From: Symbiodinium sp. CCMP2592
Lineage: Eukaryota > Sar > Dinophyceae > Suessiales > Symbiodiniaceae
Length of the DNA: 64,000 bases
Assembly (NCBI GenBank): GCA_905221615.1
Contig: CAJNDT010002891.1
Span: forward strand, 505,001-569,000
Direction: 5' to 3'
Program-made: the position numbers and the translations under genes
In this document: piece by piece, positions 51,169 through 64,000 of the stretch
Layout of the letters: every line of letters starts with the position of its first letter
Numbering within the stretch: position 1 is the first letter of the stretch
The notes under the pieces: model-generated
Told to the model about the DNA's origin: nothing
Database searches by the model: none
The model's input: only the letters and a program-made list of their open reading frames with translations

Positions 51169-54100
51169 TCTTGTTGCTGCTGTCACTTCTGATTGTATTG
51201 GCTTGGTTGTTTTGAGTTCTGTTTGTTGGCGTAACTGGGTTTGCAGTGATTTCGATTTTTGCAGCTATGGAGCAACTTTGCCGGTGATGCTGGAGGGCAT
51301 TGATGACTGTCGTTCGTCATTATGTCATAGTGGTGCTTGCCGTCGCGGTGGTGGTCAGTGGTGGTCGTGCTCGTGGTTTGCATGTTTCTGGCTCGCTGTG
51401 GCCGGTCCCGCAGGTGACTGCCCCGTTGCACTAGTAGTTTTAGCAGCGGTGTCTAAATAGTGGTGGTTTTAGTCTTATCCCATGTTCAGCACATAGTCGT
51501 TACGTGACTTGTGGACACCATCGTTGCTCGTCGACACCATCGACATCGCTGGCACAGGGGCGGCAAAGTGCGGGTTGGAACAGCACGACAGTTCTGATTG
51601 GCTCTGATGGCCATAAGATGCCATAGCTCTAATCTAGGCAACTGGTCAACCCTTCAGAGCCAGGTCGGAAGAGACGCTTCAGATGTTGCTGCTTGGGTGC
51701 ATTGTCAACCGCCTTGGCTTGGTTGGGCTTCGACAGACCTAGCTGTGGGTTCGGTTCGTCGCGGCATGTTTCTGCAGAGGCAACTGCTTTCGTCATCGTT
51801 AAGGTGCTAGAAACTGTGGCACTTCTGTTGTAGCAGCCGGAACGGTAGCGTGCTCAGCGGCTCACGTTCCAATCCGCACGTAACAAGGTTCCAGGTTGAA
51901 AGCATGCTGGCTGCGACAAGGACACACATTCACAGTATTTCACAGTTGCTACATGTTGCTACCAATTTTTATCAGCAAATGTGAACAGTAATGTATCGCA
52001 CTGTGCATCAATGACTGGGTTTCTCCCAAACGATGCAGCAGGCTATTTGGGGTCACAGCACACATCGAGCAAGCCAGCATCAGTCGTCATGGGCACAACA
52101 CTAGGATGATTGATAGTCTGGCAGCGGCCAGCGGCTAGGCAATCCGACAGATGTTGGTGATGCTGTTCCAGTAATCGTTGTTTGAGGTGGTTGCCCCAAA
52201 CCCATTGTTGCTGATGCTCCTACTTCAACTTCATCTGCAACTACTGCAGCTACACTGCTACTGCTATACTAGTCCGCTCCTGTACTAGTCTACTACGACG
52301 GCGACGACGGCCATCATCAGAAGACACCTGTCAACCGGCCATCCAGCGTTTGCGTAAACTGTAAGCTCTTAATGGAGCTGCCTCAGTCATTTTCAGACGC
52401 GAGGCTGTCAAGCCTTCTGAACGATGAGAATCCGCTGGAAGAACGACTTCCCGAGGACACCTAGGGTTTGGACCTGTCTGTGCTTTCATGGTCTTTCCAG
52501 CTGAGGTGTAGCAGGCAGGGCGAGGAATGTCGGCCTTGCGCACCAGCGTGAGGCAGCAGCAGCCTGCAGCGGGTTGCCTTGCGTTTGACTTGCGACCTCT
52601 GCTGGCGGAGCTCGCGGCTGCCAAGCCAACATCATTGCGAGCCTGGTCTGTACTTCCTGGGCCCTCTTAACTCTTGATCGCTAAAGTGCAGTAATTACTT
52701 GTCACCGCCCTGGTGTATTGAGTCTAACGAGTTCTTGGAGTGCGGTCTGCAAGCCTCTAGCTGTCCGAAAGGAGTGCACTGGCAGGGAGGTCTGTTTCGC
52801 TAGAGCAATGAGTTCTCGAGAGCGATGACTCCGCATTGCAAAAGACCACATGATCGCTGTTCCGTGTGGGCAAGTGCAAAGATAAGCTATGATAAGCTGA
52901 TCGAACCCGGCAAAAGCTTCCCAGTCAACAGCATGCACTCACATTGGTTTCCTCGTTGCCCCCACATTGCACGGAGCCCGACTTGACTTGCTGGAGTCCT
53001 AGGTTTGAAGTCCGAACCCGCCGATGACTCTCGTTCAAGCTGAGTGTCGTAGATTTGGGCACACAGCCTCAACAGAAACTTATTGTACACGCGTTTCCGC
53101 CACTGTGTTCAGGATCCTGCAGCGTTGATCCAGCTCTTTGGTGGAGAGGCCCCGAAGCCCTGTCAGCGGACTTCCGGCAATTGTTTAAGAACCCACCGTT
53201 CCCTTCACTTGCTACTGCCATTCCATTGCTTCCTGTGTTTCCTATGGTAGCTAGTGCTTGTATGATGTGGGGATGTAGATGCTTGGGCGCTTGAACTATA
53301 TTTGCAGGCACAGAGAGGTGTGCGTTAAGGCGGCAGGTATAGAGCAATCAGCAGTTATGGTTATAGACGAACGAAATCAATCATTATTGGAGTGATGGCA
53401 TTTGCAGTCCGCGGGAAGATTAAGTCTGGTCTTTCTACAAGACTCCTCATCCTTATCCTACCTGAACCCATGAACCTCGTCCCACAAACACTGGTGTAGC
53501 GCGAATTTGTTACCAGAAAAGGTCGAAAACCCAGACAGCCGGATGTCTTGGAAGACTGGCTACGCAGTTTGGAGATGAGTTTCCCCATGTACGATGCCTC
53601 GAGAGTTCACCACTGAGGCTGCGCCGGCCTGTGGCCAATAATCCTCCAGCCTTCGAATGGAAAGCGCTCAGCTGGGGCCTCCCAGCAAAACTGACGGATG
53701 AAGTGCAGGTGCCTGAGATCGCACTCCCTCCTCCACGAGGCCAGGGTTATCCAGGTTTGGAGGTGTCGTGGGCTCTAGGTGTTCAGGCTTTCAGGATATG
53801 GTGAACTCGCGAGTGTCGGAAGACCTTAACAACGAGCGGTCTCCCCACGGGCTGTCTCCGATGCTTGGGTTTCCCAGTCTCTGTGGTAAAGCACTAATGG
53901 TTTCACTTCAGGCTGCTGCTTCAGTCTGGGATTCCAGGGTGACTGTGTTGCTTCATGCGCACATTTTCCGGTGCATCGCTGTTGCAAGCCTCATCTCGTC
54001 TAGGGATTCTGTCAACTGATGCTCCATCTTGGACGCGTTTGAAAGCATTGCCGATGGATACTGCAAATGCTGCATGCGGCATGATTTCTGATACTTCTCA

Positions 54101-55054
54101 CATGGTGGGCGAGGGAGTGTTCTTTAGACGCGCATGCACTAGTGACAGGTGGAGCTTACCACCGACCATGTTTCTTGCCTTGGCACACGACTCTTGCACC
54201 CATGTGTAGCAAAAGGTTGTCGACTGAGAGTTCTAGCACCGGAAAACAACGGTGGAGCTGCCAACAGTGTCCACTTACATTCACGTTGCATCTGAAGCAA
54301 GCAACACCTGTTCTGCCGCCACCAGCGTTTCATGTCAGACAACCAGCAGCCTGAGTCGCATCGCGGCTTCGTAAGAAATTACGTCAGTGTGATACCCTGC
54401 ACCTCAATGTCAGAGCCTGTAGCAAACACTCCCGGTCAGGGAAACCGGGCCATTACAGGGCTTCGGGTTTATTCGGTGGTAGCGTGGATTAGCCTCTTCT
54501 CGCACCCGGGCCCCATACACGAAAGCTCTGCTTGAAGAGGTCGTTGAGGCCATCACTACTCGTAGCTACCCTACCCCAGGATCAGGAAACTAACTTATTC
54601 CTCAATCACTTGTGTCGTTAAGCCCCTGGCACACTACCCGAAAGCATGAGCCATCATATTACATACAACTATGTAAGAAAATATGTGTGTGTACACATAC
54701 CTGTATGTGTAAAAGCATGTGTTATATGCAGCTACAAGCGTTTCATTCGTAAACGAATTTTGCATCGTCATCTATTTGGCAGCCAGGGCATCTGCCCTGG
54801 CAACCTGAAGGCACGGAAGGGGGGAGCTAGGTCTTCTAGCTTGCATAGCCGGAGCTTCAATCTTCTTTGTAACGGGCGCATGTGGTCATTAATTTTCGCT
54901 TGGCTTTCTCTCCAAGACATGACGCTGAAGGACTTTTAAGAGTGCATGTACAGTCACAACCTCGGAAAGAACAGATGAACGCCAACAAACATGTCGGTTC
55001 GCATGATACTTATATTCGAGGATGCAAGGCCGAGTAACGGAGCATCCGAGCTGA

Positions 55055-55135
55055 CAGCAGCAGCAGCAGCAGCAGCAGCAGCATCAGCAGCAACAACAAC
55101 GACAACAACAGCAGCAACACCAACAGCAGCAACAG
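55055..55135. repeat. (AGC)n / (AACAAC) repeat
   Basis: AGCAGC triplets then CAACAACGACAACAACAGC units. Confidence 0.88.
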
Positions 55136-55267
55136 CGAAGCTCTAGTTTGTATCCGTGCTAAGGAGAAGTAATTTCTTTGGGGCACTTTAGTGCATGGAT
55201 TCAGCTGGGACATGCAATTCTAGACAGGCTGTCTTGAGATTGAACTGCCGGCAGACAACCGCGACTT

Positions 55268-55311
55268 CTGTGTGTGTGTGTGTGTGTGTGCTTGTGTGTG
55301 TGTGTGTGTGC
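55268..55311. repeat. (TG)n microsatellite
   Basis: Two pure TG runs split by CTTG. Confidence 0.92.
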
Positions 55312-56551
55312 CACATCGCCAGGTGATCTGTCGGAGCTGCAGCCCAAGGTCTTGTCGTCTGCCTCCCTGCTGCAATAATGTGGAGACCCGGATCGCCCAG
55401 TGCTTGGCAGAACCATGCCGTTCATGCACGAGCAGGAGGCCCGACATCTAAAAGTGGGGCGAAGCAACCGAGCCCAGAAGCTTCTAGTTCCGACACCAAA
55501 GAGAAGAGGGACCAGCAGTTGGTAGGGAAGTGAGTCAGAACTCCGGGTTTCTACATCGAATTCGCTATCGTTCACAGATGTGAAACAAGTCTGCACGCTG
55601 GGCCTCGCTGATTGCAGGCGACCGACCTGACTTGCTGTGTCGTCTTGATCGCTAGATTCTAGACGTTATGCGCGAAGTGAAGGCTGGAGGAAGAGGGATC
55701 GTCGGCAGCGGTGCTGGTGGGCGGCACAAGCACTGTGATTCTAGAGTCGCTTGGGGGATCGGGGGACTCTTGCACATGCAAATGCTTGCAAGCTCTTGAT
55801 CAATCTCATTATGTAGATCTGATCTCCACAAGTCACGGGCGGGCTCTCCAGACGAAGAGTCGTAAGTTCTCAGATAATATCCTCAAGTGTGGAGCCGCGA
55901 AGATGCGAGCTCCATGGCCTCTTGGAGCCGGGATGTCAAGGCGGGGAGGTTGAAGCGTCGAGGTCTCGTTGCGCATTCCAGAATGCTACGAGGGTCTTGC
56001 CAAGATGGGGATCTGAAGTCCGGGCACTCACGCGTATGTGTTGATCGAGGTCCGGGTCATGTTGGGGTTTCAGTTTGCAGTCCTTCCCAACTCGGCATCC
56101 GGGAGTCGCCAAAATCCCCTGAATTCTACACTCAAGTCATTGTGGAAGCCCCAGTAGCAAGAGCAGCAGCAGGCCCAGCGCCCTGTTTCGAAGGAATCGG
56201 CACAAATGTCCCTGGCTGGGCATGAGCCCAAACTCTTTCTGAGCAGAATTGACCCGGGTTCCAAATCCATCAAGCTTGTGTGCAGGGCTTGGGGTTGGCG
56301 GACGACGGAAAAGAACCTTGAGCTGTGTCGGCGTTCTTGTTCTGTTCGTTCACTATATTCTTTATGGTCCAAACCGGAATGATGGTTATCAGTCTCGCGG
56401 ACATGCTCATCATGATTAGTCTTGTCGTCTGGTAGCCATCTCAATCGAAACCAGAACCGGCAGTATATTTCTCCAACACCACAAGCGAAGACATTGGGGG
56501 GTAACGCCGGTGCCGTTTTCTTATCCACTTGCGAATATTGCCTTGTCGTTA

Positions 56552-56643
56552 CCACCACCACCACCACCACCACCACTACCACCACCACCACCACCACCAC
56601 TACCACCACCTCCACCACTACCACCACCACCACCACCACCACC
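56552..56643. repeat. (CCA)n microsatellite
   Basis: CCA triplets with occasional CTA or TCC, about 90 bases. Long His, Pro or Thr frames here are artefacts. Confidence 0.92.
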
Positions 56644-58160
56644 AATACCGTGCAGGTGGTGGGCTACCTTTGACGATGGCAATGTGTTTTTGCACGTATC
56701 CTGAAACCCTAGCTTTAAGAAGTGAGCTCTTGAAAGCCAGAGATGTGCCCCCGGTCTGGCAGTTGCAACTGCACCATCGCCGGGCATGGGTGTCGCGAAG
56801 TCTTTGAGCGACTGTGTGGCCAGCTCCAACAGGTGGGCATATCGGACTGGTTTAGTCCAGGATGCAAGACATGTTCCTCACTCGAGCCCGGAGATTCCGA
56901 GCACCATGCACAGCCGCGGAAAGACGCACGCCCACAGACAAGCTTAGGAACAACTCCTGAGTCTCCCAGACGGGTGGCGACGTCTTGGTATTCTATCCTT
57001 GCCATGCTATTTCTTTCAGGTAGGATGATAGGACGAGGTGTTCAGAACGAAGGTTGACCTGGGAACAGGCTGTGTTGAACAGATGAGTAGTTTGACGAGA
57101 TGATAGATGTTCATGATTTCGATCTCACACGACCGAGTGTCCTCAGCTTCCACTAAGCTGGTCCAATTCTGCAGTCCTTCAAACCCAAGCTTGAGACACC
57201 CTCGTTTCCGTAGCGGCCTGGCTCTCGGTTTCCATGAGATGCAGTCTGAAATTCTCATAGAACCCCACATGGACAAAAGCGTAGCTACATCTTCACAACG
57301 CAGAAAGATGATGTATCGTAGGCAGTTGGGAGACTCAGGAGTCTTCTGCTTGACGTCGTCTTAGACGATACATGCACCTCTGCTTGCCGCGTCTCCGAAT
57401 CTCCGAACGGAGATTTTTGAAGCCGCGTGTCTGTTGGAAAAGAGAAAACATAGCCAGGTAGGCGGAATTAAGGAAAGGACGGCTCGCGGCGCAGCTCGCA
57501 CGCCTGGCAGGAAATGAACATGACTGCAATTTGTGAAGGGTCATACTTTCGTCGGTATTCACTCTGCTAGTTTTGTAGATGCTCCCGAATCCGAGACACG
57601 AGGTGAAGTTCCTGCACAGACAGCGTGCATGATTCGGATTTCAAGGGTTGCACAGAAAGCTCGCATCATTCGGATGGCAAGGGTTGCAGCTAATTCCAGT
57701 GAGAGTTTGGCTGGGTGTGGAGCTGCCAAGGAGTTGGCTGACGTGCAAAGCTGTGCTGAAAGGGAAGCTCAACAGTTCAAGCATGCAGACCGCTGAAACG
57801 ACTTAAACAATATGCAACACAACATGGCATAGTGAGCCTAACTTGAGACTTGAGCACAGGTGAGGAGTTGGATTTTCAATTGGACGTGTCACCTAAAGGG
57901 CGTTTAGGCTTCAGATGGAGATTTCCCAGACTGTGCTTCGCCTCTTTTGCTCGCAACTGGATCCTGGGGAAGACACAGCGTATGCAACCTGGGATGTGAA
58001 CATGTGTCAATGCTGTCTACATTGTGTACAAGCAAAGCAGGACAGCAAGGCGACATGGACATCGCTGCTCTTAGAGGGATATGCCACCTTCTGGTCCGGG
58101 TATCAACTGATCCGGCAAGCATGGCCTGCTGTGCCACCCATCCACTTACTCAGCCCTCAG

Positions 58161-58162
58161 CC

Positions 58163-58193
<31 letters not shown>

Positions 58194-58197
58194 ACAC
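58161..58197. repeat. C(19)-(AC)n tract
   Basis: Nineteen cytosines followed by ACACAC. Confidence 0.9.
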
Positions 58198-59679
58198 TCA
58201 GGAGAAATCAACTGACAGTGGCATCACATCATCATGCAAAGACACTGGACAGCAGTTCAGACCACATGGGCACATATCTACCGCATCAGGGCAGGGTTCG
58301 CTTTGCTGCGCCATGGAGATAGCAAGACGATTGGCTCTGCATCGTGTTGTGAAGCTGGTGGTGCTCCCCGGCGCTACTAGTGCGTTTAGGTTTCAGGTAA
58401 TGCTGCATGCCGCAAGAACATGCTGTCTCCCTACTCACGAGCTGGGCAACTCAAGTGTTTAACACAGTCAGGCCCGTGACCCCGCGACTGCCCAACTTGA
58501 ATAAAGGCAAATGCTGCAACTGACGGAAGCCTGTGTACCTAATCCCGTCAACTCTCCACCACCTGAGCCGAAAGCATCCAAAGCCTCCTCGGGCCTGTCT
58601 CAGTCTCTGTGCCGTTCTGACGCCTCTGGCCTCCACCTTTGCGGCACCTCAGAGGCTGGTGCCAAGGACACCAAGGTCAGGGCCGCTTGCTTTTTCGTGG
58701 AAGGCTCCAGATCGATTTGGCTACATATTTGCTGACGGTCCGACGAGCAAGTACACTAGAACGGCTTGATTAATTGAGTAGTGCTGCAGCAATGGCACCA
58801 CTGAGAATGCTTCTGGTTTTGAGGCTTTTGGTTGTCTTGAGTTCAGACTGTAGAAGGCACAGGGCTTGTGCGCAGAGACGACTGATGTATGAGGCTTGAG
58901 CTTATGGAGCGGTGCACTTCAGGTTTGGGCTCATCCCGTCAGCTGAAGCAACTTCTGATGGGGCCGTTTAAAGGTGCGGACTACGCAGGTTCAGGAGTTT
59001 GGGGCTTGGGGCTTTGACTTGCCGTTGAAATGGCGGAGCTGAGTTTGAGTTTTTGATTTTTGTCCCCCACCCGTATTCGTACCCTCAACCCCAACACTTC
59101 TGATGTGGGGCATGATCTGCATTTCAGTGCACAAGGTACGTAGCAACTACTATGTTTTGAGCGGTGGGGTGTAAGGTTCCCTTGCCATATCGATGTGGTG
59201 TCAGGTCTGTCTCAGCTGCTGAAAGGCGCGACCTTAGACTTTGAGAGAAGTCTCACATCAGCAAAGTGGGGCTTCGTGACCGTTTCTGGATTCAGTGGTT
59301 TGGGCTGCATGTCTTCCCGTGGAGAAGTGCTTACCTTAGGCCGATGGGAACTCTGTGAGTTGCGCTTTGCCCTTCGTGATGCGATCTCCGGAGATGAGAG
59401 AAACTCAATGACGATGGTGGTGCGTTTCTCACCAGAGGCTTTTGTTATGAGCATACTCTTCAGTGCATCGTGCTGGATGTCGTCTTCATAGCTTGGGGGC
59501 GTAGGGGTTGCAGCATGTTTGTCCCCAGGATTCACCGGTCGCTGGTCGTTTGTAAAGGTGTTGAAACTCGCAAACTAAAGTTTGTGTTGAGATCCAGCGT
59601 AAACTGTGAGTGTCCAGGGTGTTAGCTTACCTGGCAGGGAAGACGTGAATTATTGCTGGCATGGTCAATGTCGTCGCCA

Positions 59680-59912
59680 GCATCACCATCGTCATCGTCA
59701 TCATCACCATCATTATCATCACGTCCTTTATCGCCATGATTGCCGGCACACCATTTCCCCCACCGCCAGCGCGCCGTCACCACGACGACACTACCAACAA
59801 GAGCAACAACATAAGAACTTCTTTCCCAAAATCATTTCCGACATCGTCATCGCCTTTATCGTCGTCATCACCATCATCATCATCATCATCATCATCATCG
59901 TCATCATCGTCA
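59680..59912. repeat. (CAT)n / (ATC)n tracts
   Basis: CATCACCATCGTCATCGTCA-type units at 59,680-59,730 and a purer CATCAT run at 59,868-59,912, separated by 130 bases of complex sequence. Confidence 0.82.
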
Positions 59913-60305
59913 GCAGAACCTTATGCTAGAGAAGCAGCAGCATCTGATTTACAACTGTCACCCTGGTCTTCATGGCCAGCATCCCGGTGAGGTTAGGATA
60001 ATTGCCACCACTGGTGTTTTTTAGAGGCCGTATATTAGCCGTTGCTATTTGTAATTACCGTTAATGACCTGTACCATCAACTTCAGCAGCATGAACTGTA
60101 CGTGAGCTTTCCATCCAAGGCCTGTTCATGAGCACTATGCGCCATGCATGTCTATCATGCGACTGTCGCCATCACCGCCACAGCCCACACCGTCATTCAT
60201 TCCTGTGCAGTATTCTCATCTCCACTATTAAGCCCTATCACCATAAATCACCACTTTGATTCTCACCATCTTGACCACGATCAATATCACCATCGCCAAT
60301 AATAT

Positions 60306-60315
60306 TGTGTATATG

Positions 60316-60346
<31 letters not shown>

Positions 60347-60366
60347 GTATATGTATATGTACACAC

Positions 60367-60408
<42 letters not shown>

Positions 60409-60436
60409 GCATATACATATACATATTTATATACAT

Positions 60437-60472
<36 letters not shown>
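60306..60472. repeat. (TA)n / (ACATAT)n tract
   Basis: A pure TA run, then repeated ATACAT hexamers, then a second TA run to about 60,472. Confidence 0.92.
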
Positions 60473-60477
<5 letters not shown>

Positions 60478-60759
60478 CCCATCACCATTCTCGTCCAGCC
60501 CCCGCATTCGCAGTCAGTTTTCATATTCGTCCTTGTGCTCAACGATAAAGTCGTCATAGCCAGCAGCACAATAGTAATCCACACAAATGACATTTGCGGT
60601 CGTGCTCGTGCTCGACATCGGCGAGCAGGAGCACCAACAAGGCTCATTTCTTGCTGGCCTGGCCAGGCCTTTCACGGGTCGGGCCTCTTCGGCAGCGACA
60701 GTTTCCGGGCAGCAGACATTATGATCGTGGTGATTGCAACGATGGTGAGTGAACAGTTT

Positions 60760-60769
60760 CATGTTGATG

Positions 60770-60800
<31 letters not shown>
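60760..60800. repeat. (GAT)n repeat
   Basis: About thirteen GAT triplets with one GGT interruption. Confidence 0.9.
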
Positions 60801-60801
<1 letters not shown>

Positions 60802-63799
60802 CAGGTCGAGGTAGAGAAGGAGGATGTCGCGGAGGACGAGGAGGAGGAGCAGGCGGAGGAATGCAAATACAGTGTAACGGTAGGGCACACGATTATGCTC
60901 ATGAAGGTTGCTGAGATGATGAGAACGACGACGACGACGAAGCAGATGAGGATGTTACTAATGGCGGCTGCACAGAAGCAGCTGTGTTACGGTCGAAAGG
61001 ACCTTCGAAGATGCTGAGGATGATCTGATGATGATCACGGCCACGACAGCGAGGTGCCATCATGACAGCTGTGATCACGGTGGTGCACTGGTGACAACAA
61101 TGATGATGCTGATTTTCCGTGATGGGGAGACATCGAACGATGATTTCGACTTCTTGACTTGGGCCATATCTAGATCGAGAGGTCAGCGAAGGGACCCCAG
61201 AAACGGTTGAAGGCAGACGAAGCCCCAAGCTGTTTACTGCAGGTGTTGCAGCTTTGAGCTGAGGGGAGCGCTGATTTAGTGGCGCGCTTGGCCAAGCCAC
61301 TCATCCCAGGCCTCTGAAAATGCTGCGGAACCAGCAGCTGCAGGCAACCCCGCCGCATATCTGGGGCCAGTCCATCTCACTTGATCTGAGTTTCCAGATG
61401 CTCCATGCCGGAACTTAGCGGCTTGAAGTCTTGCTAGTCCTCTGATACTTTGCAGGCACCTAAACCAGGTGATCACAGGTCACAGGTGCTTGGAGCCGTG
61501 CGGAACAGGGAGGTTGGGGGATGTGTCATGCAGCGTCATCGAAGACTTCGCAAAGACACGTTTTTTTGTGAGCTTTTGGGTACCTCTCGTCTTGAACTAA
61601 ACACGACGACCCTTCCAGGCACACTGCGACACTATAGCATGCTGACGCTGCAGCGCGTCGTGGGTGCCACGGCCTGACGGTATGTGATACCATCTGCAGT
61701 CTCGACTTGACGGGCTCCTTGCGATGGTGGGGTGGGATGTCGGGAGACTGTCGAGCCGGCTTTGCTAGCAGGTCAAGAAGTGATGTGTCTGGTCGCTAGC
61801 GAGAGCTAATTAGTCGTTGGCCGTGGGAATTCAGGCTCGATCCATACACATCTTGAGTCTGCCGGAAGCAACAAAGTCCGAAACCGAATTACGGGCCGTG
61901 TTATGACACCTGCAAGTGACTGCATTTGTTGGATTGAGCGAGAGGTGTCGGCATTTTCATCGGCGTGTACTTTCTCCAGCGCCTGTTTGGGTCAAAGACA
62001 CCTGCGGCACGGCTTCAATGCAAATCCGACATGATCCGACGTTCAGCCCGCATGATGACACGACGGTGCAGCCAAGCATGCTTATCTGACACCCCCAACG
62101 GCTCATGCAGTCCCTAAGCCATGTGATATCACGTGCATACTATGAGGGTGTCGACCGGTGGAGACCAAGTACCAGTGTGAAATCAGAAGAGAGCCGGAGA
62201 CAACACCACTGAGTTTGAAACCTCGAGCTCGGACCGCATCGTTGTCATGCTTCAGGGACCTCATTTTCCGACTAGCAGGTTCCGTTGCCGAGCCGCGGCT
62301 GACACGTTTGATCCGACTCGTTCCACCGCAGTGGCTGTAGCTTGCTTCAAGATGAACAGGGCCCTGCCCCGCTTTTTGACCTGACGCCTGTGAGGTGGGT
62401 GGAATGTTGCTGGTGTTCTTCTCGATGCTCGGGATCGAAGCGATCAACCCGAGGCTGAATCAAGAATCGCTTGGGATCGAAGTCATGGAGAAGTTGAGGT
62501 CTCGCAAGGCTGAGAAGCGGCAGACTCAGGCTGTAGAGGCCAGCATCTTGTTCGGCAGTCAGGCCCTGAGACCTCCCTTGGCTTGGGTTCCAAGGGCTGG
62601 TTATGCAAGGCTGGCGCAGAGCGTCTTCAAGTTTCTGGAGCCGGGCTACCGATTTCTGGTGAAGTGGCCACGGCCTCAGCACCTGGGCAAACGCTGAGAT
62701 CTGGAATTCATCAGCTGCAGACGCATCCATCTTGGCATGTACGGGCCTAACATGCCCTGACCAGTGTTGGATGATGTCGCATCGTCGATGGAGGCTCATC
62801 GTTTTCTTCGTGCCGGCATTAGCGGGGCACCCGGTGATGCAGATTGCGGGCCCCGGACATGTGCCCGAAAGAGCTTTCGGCAAAGTCTCGACTAAACTCC
62901 TGGAAAAGGCTAGACCTTAGTCTCTTGAGCGATACTTCAGGACCCCCTCACACCGTTTGGTCTAAAGCTCAGTTCGTGTCTAGGGTTTTGGCTTTGGTTG
63001 CATTGTATGTGATGTGAACAAAACTCCCAACTTGAAGGCCGAACCCGCAGCCTTCTGCTAGCAGCTCAAGTGTGCTACCTCGTGCTGGGTAACGGAAACT
63101 GCAGATGATTGTAGATGTATGTCTAGTCTCTCGAGTCTGCGTAACATATCCAGTTTAACAGAAGTACTGCAAGGTCGACAGTATCTTGAACAGTTTCGCT
63201 TTCCCTTGTCATTTCAAAACGTTCCTGCGACCTCACGAGTAGTGTCTCCGTCCGGTGACTCGTGGAGCCTGCAGTCATCGTGATCTCTGTGCTTAGCGTG
63301 CATAAACCTCGGAAAGTAGATCGGTAAGTATCCTGCCGCAGTGACGAGCGCCATCCGAGCCAAATCCTCAGATCGAGGTGAGGGTCTCGCTGATCCATGT
63401 GGATCTCGGAGTCGGTGGGCTTTTTCGTGCCTCAGCGCCAAGTCGAACGCTTCAGGACCTGTTCCAGGACGGGGTTTAGAGCAGCAAACCCGAAACACTA
63501 AAGTATCAGATTCGGCCGCGGAGGGCCGCAGCCAGCACTGACAATCGTTTCGACGGAGCGATTACAATAGCATTTTCGTAATGCTTGCGGTCGCAATGGC
63601 AGCAGCAGCAGCAGTAGGAGCTGCTTGCAGTAGCCCAGGGTCCTTCTCGGGAACTTCATATTCAACAGGGTGATGCTTTTGACCTTTCGCACGGACTTGC
63701 AAGCGTAATGAATCATGACGAGAACCACGGTGCTTGCTGATATCGAGGGGCTTTGGACGGTTTTAAAATGCCGACAATGGTCGTTATAGGTCGCGGATA

Positions 63800-63801
<2 letters not shown>

Positions 63802-63868
<67 letters not shown>

Positions 63869-63932
63869 GCTACTACTGCTACTACTATTACTATTATTAT
63901 TACTACTACTACTACTGCTGCTACTGCTACTG

Positions 63933-63979
<47 letters not shown>

Positions 63980-64000
63980 ACTACTACTACTACTACTACT
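63802..64000. repeat. (CTA)n array running out of the window
   Basis: Pure CTA/ACT triplets with GCT and ATT variants from 63,802 to the last base; the array continues beyond the window. Confidence 0.93.

Larger units (their letters stand above)
47596..63801. other. Host flank without recognised genes
   Basis: Balanced composition with many microsatellites (listed separately) and no frame with a recognisable domain. A minus-strand frame at 59,212-59,535 has plausible amino-acid composition and an internal GTAAGC that could be a splice donor, but no start and no family, so it is not called. Other stretches between the listed repeats hold nothing I can support. Confidence 0.5.

Noticed and set aside
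51046..51460. Frame of Leu-Trp, Gly-Cys or Asn-His repeats
   Set aside because: Translation of GGTTGT repeats; no conserved domain beyond the repeat.
59212..59535. Minus-strand frame with good amino-acid composition and an internal GTAAGC
   Set aside because: No ATG, no recognised family, and the splice reading is speculative.
62347..62883. 178-codon minus-strand frame
   Set aside because: Overlaps another open frame on the plus strand; Cys/His/Pro/Arg-rich composition is typical of chance frames in GC-rich DNA.

Overview
The window is a piece of nuclear genome from a eukaryotic microbe, most likely an alga, that carries an integrated and decaying Polinton-like virus (PLV). The two flanks (about 1-10,670 and 29,018-64,000) have balanced base composition, very many microsatellites, scattered degenerate TTTAGGG/CCCTAAA-type motifs and almost no long open frames. 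That fits an intron-rich, repeat-rich protist nucleus. A dinoflagellate or another alveolate or stramenopile alga is my best guess, but nothing here fixes the species.

The outstanding region is the AT-rich, gene-dense island at about 10,671-28,763. From left to right it holds: a Polinton-type retroviral-like integrase (-); a small basic protein (-); a fused family-B-like DNA polymerase, superfamily 1 helicase and zinc-tail replication gene (+); a leftward block of serine-rich, coiled-coil and zinc proteins ending with the penton (minor capsid) gene; a rightward lipase-like gene; a small membrane protein (-); a small protein (+) and the double-jelly-roll major capsid gene (+); a fibre-like gene ending in a peptidase S74 self-cleaving chaperone (+); a FtsK/HerA-type packaging ATPase (-); and a cassette of small zinc or coiled-coil genes (+). 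Capsid, penton, ATPase, integrase and replicase together are the core PLV gene set. The capsid most resembles the group containing the Phaeocystis globosa PLV; that placement is by motif memory only.

The provirus is damaged. In-frame stops interrupt the capsid, penton and lipase genes. Single-base frameshifts break the integrase, the polymerase-helicase (three times), the capsid and two zinc proteins. The fibre, ATPase and most small genes are intact. Most genes carry a TTATATAA-like element within about 2-30 bases of the start codon, and two divergent gene pairs share one palindromic copy.

The most unusual points are: (1) a GC-rich 34-base sequence repeated with one mismatch inside two different PLV genes on opposite strands, encoding DARQSLASIRD in both; (2) a perfect 37-base inverted repeat at 7,983-8,019 and 28,981-29,017, part of small TA-flanked inverted-repeat elements on both sides of the island; (3) a separate 2.3-kb element at 45,225-47,569 with about 43-base terminal inverted repeats inside a (TA)n tract, an internal inverted minisatellite and subterminal GGTTATAACC palindromes; (4) large inverted trinucleotide arrays at 34.1-36.6 kb. 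In the host flank only one open frame, at 9,138-10,136, looks like a protein (coiled coil plus C-terminal membrane anchor).
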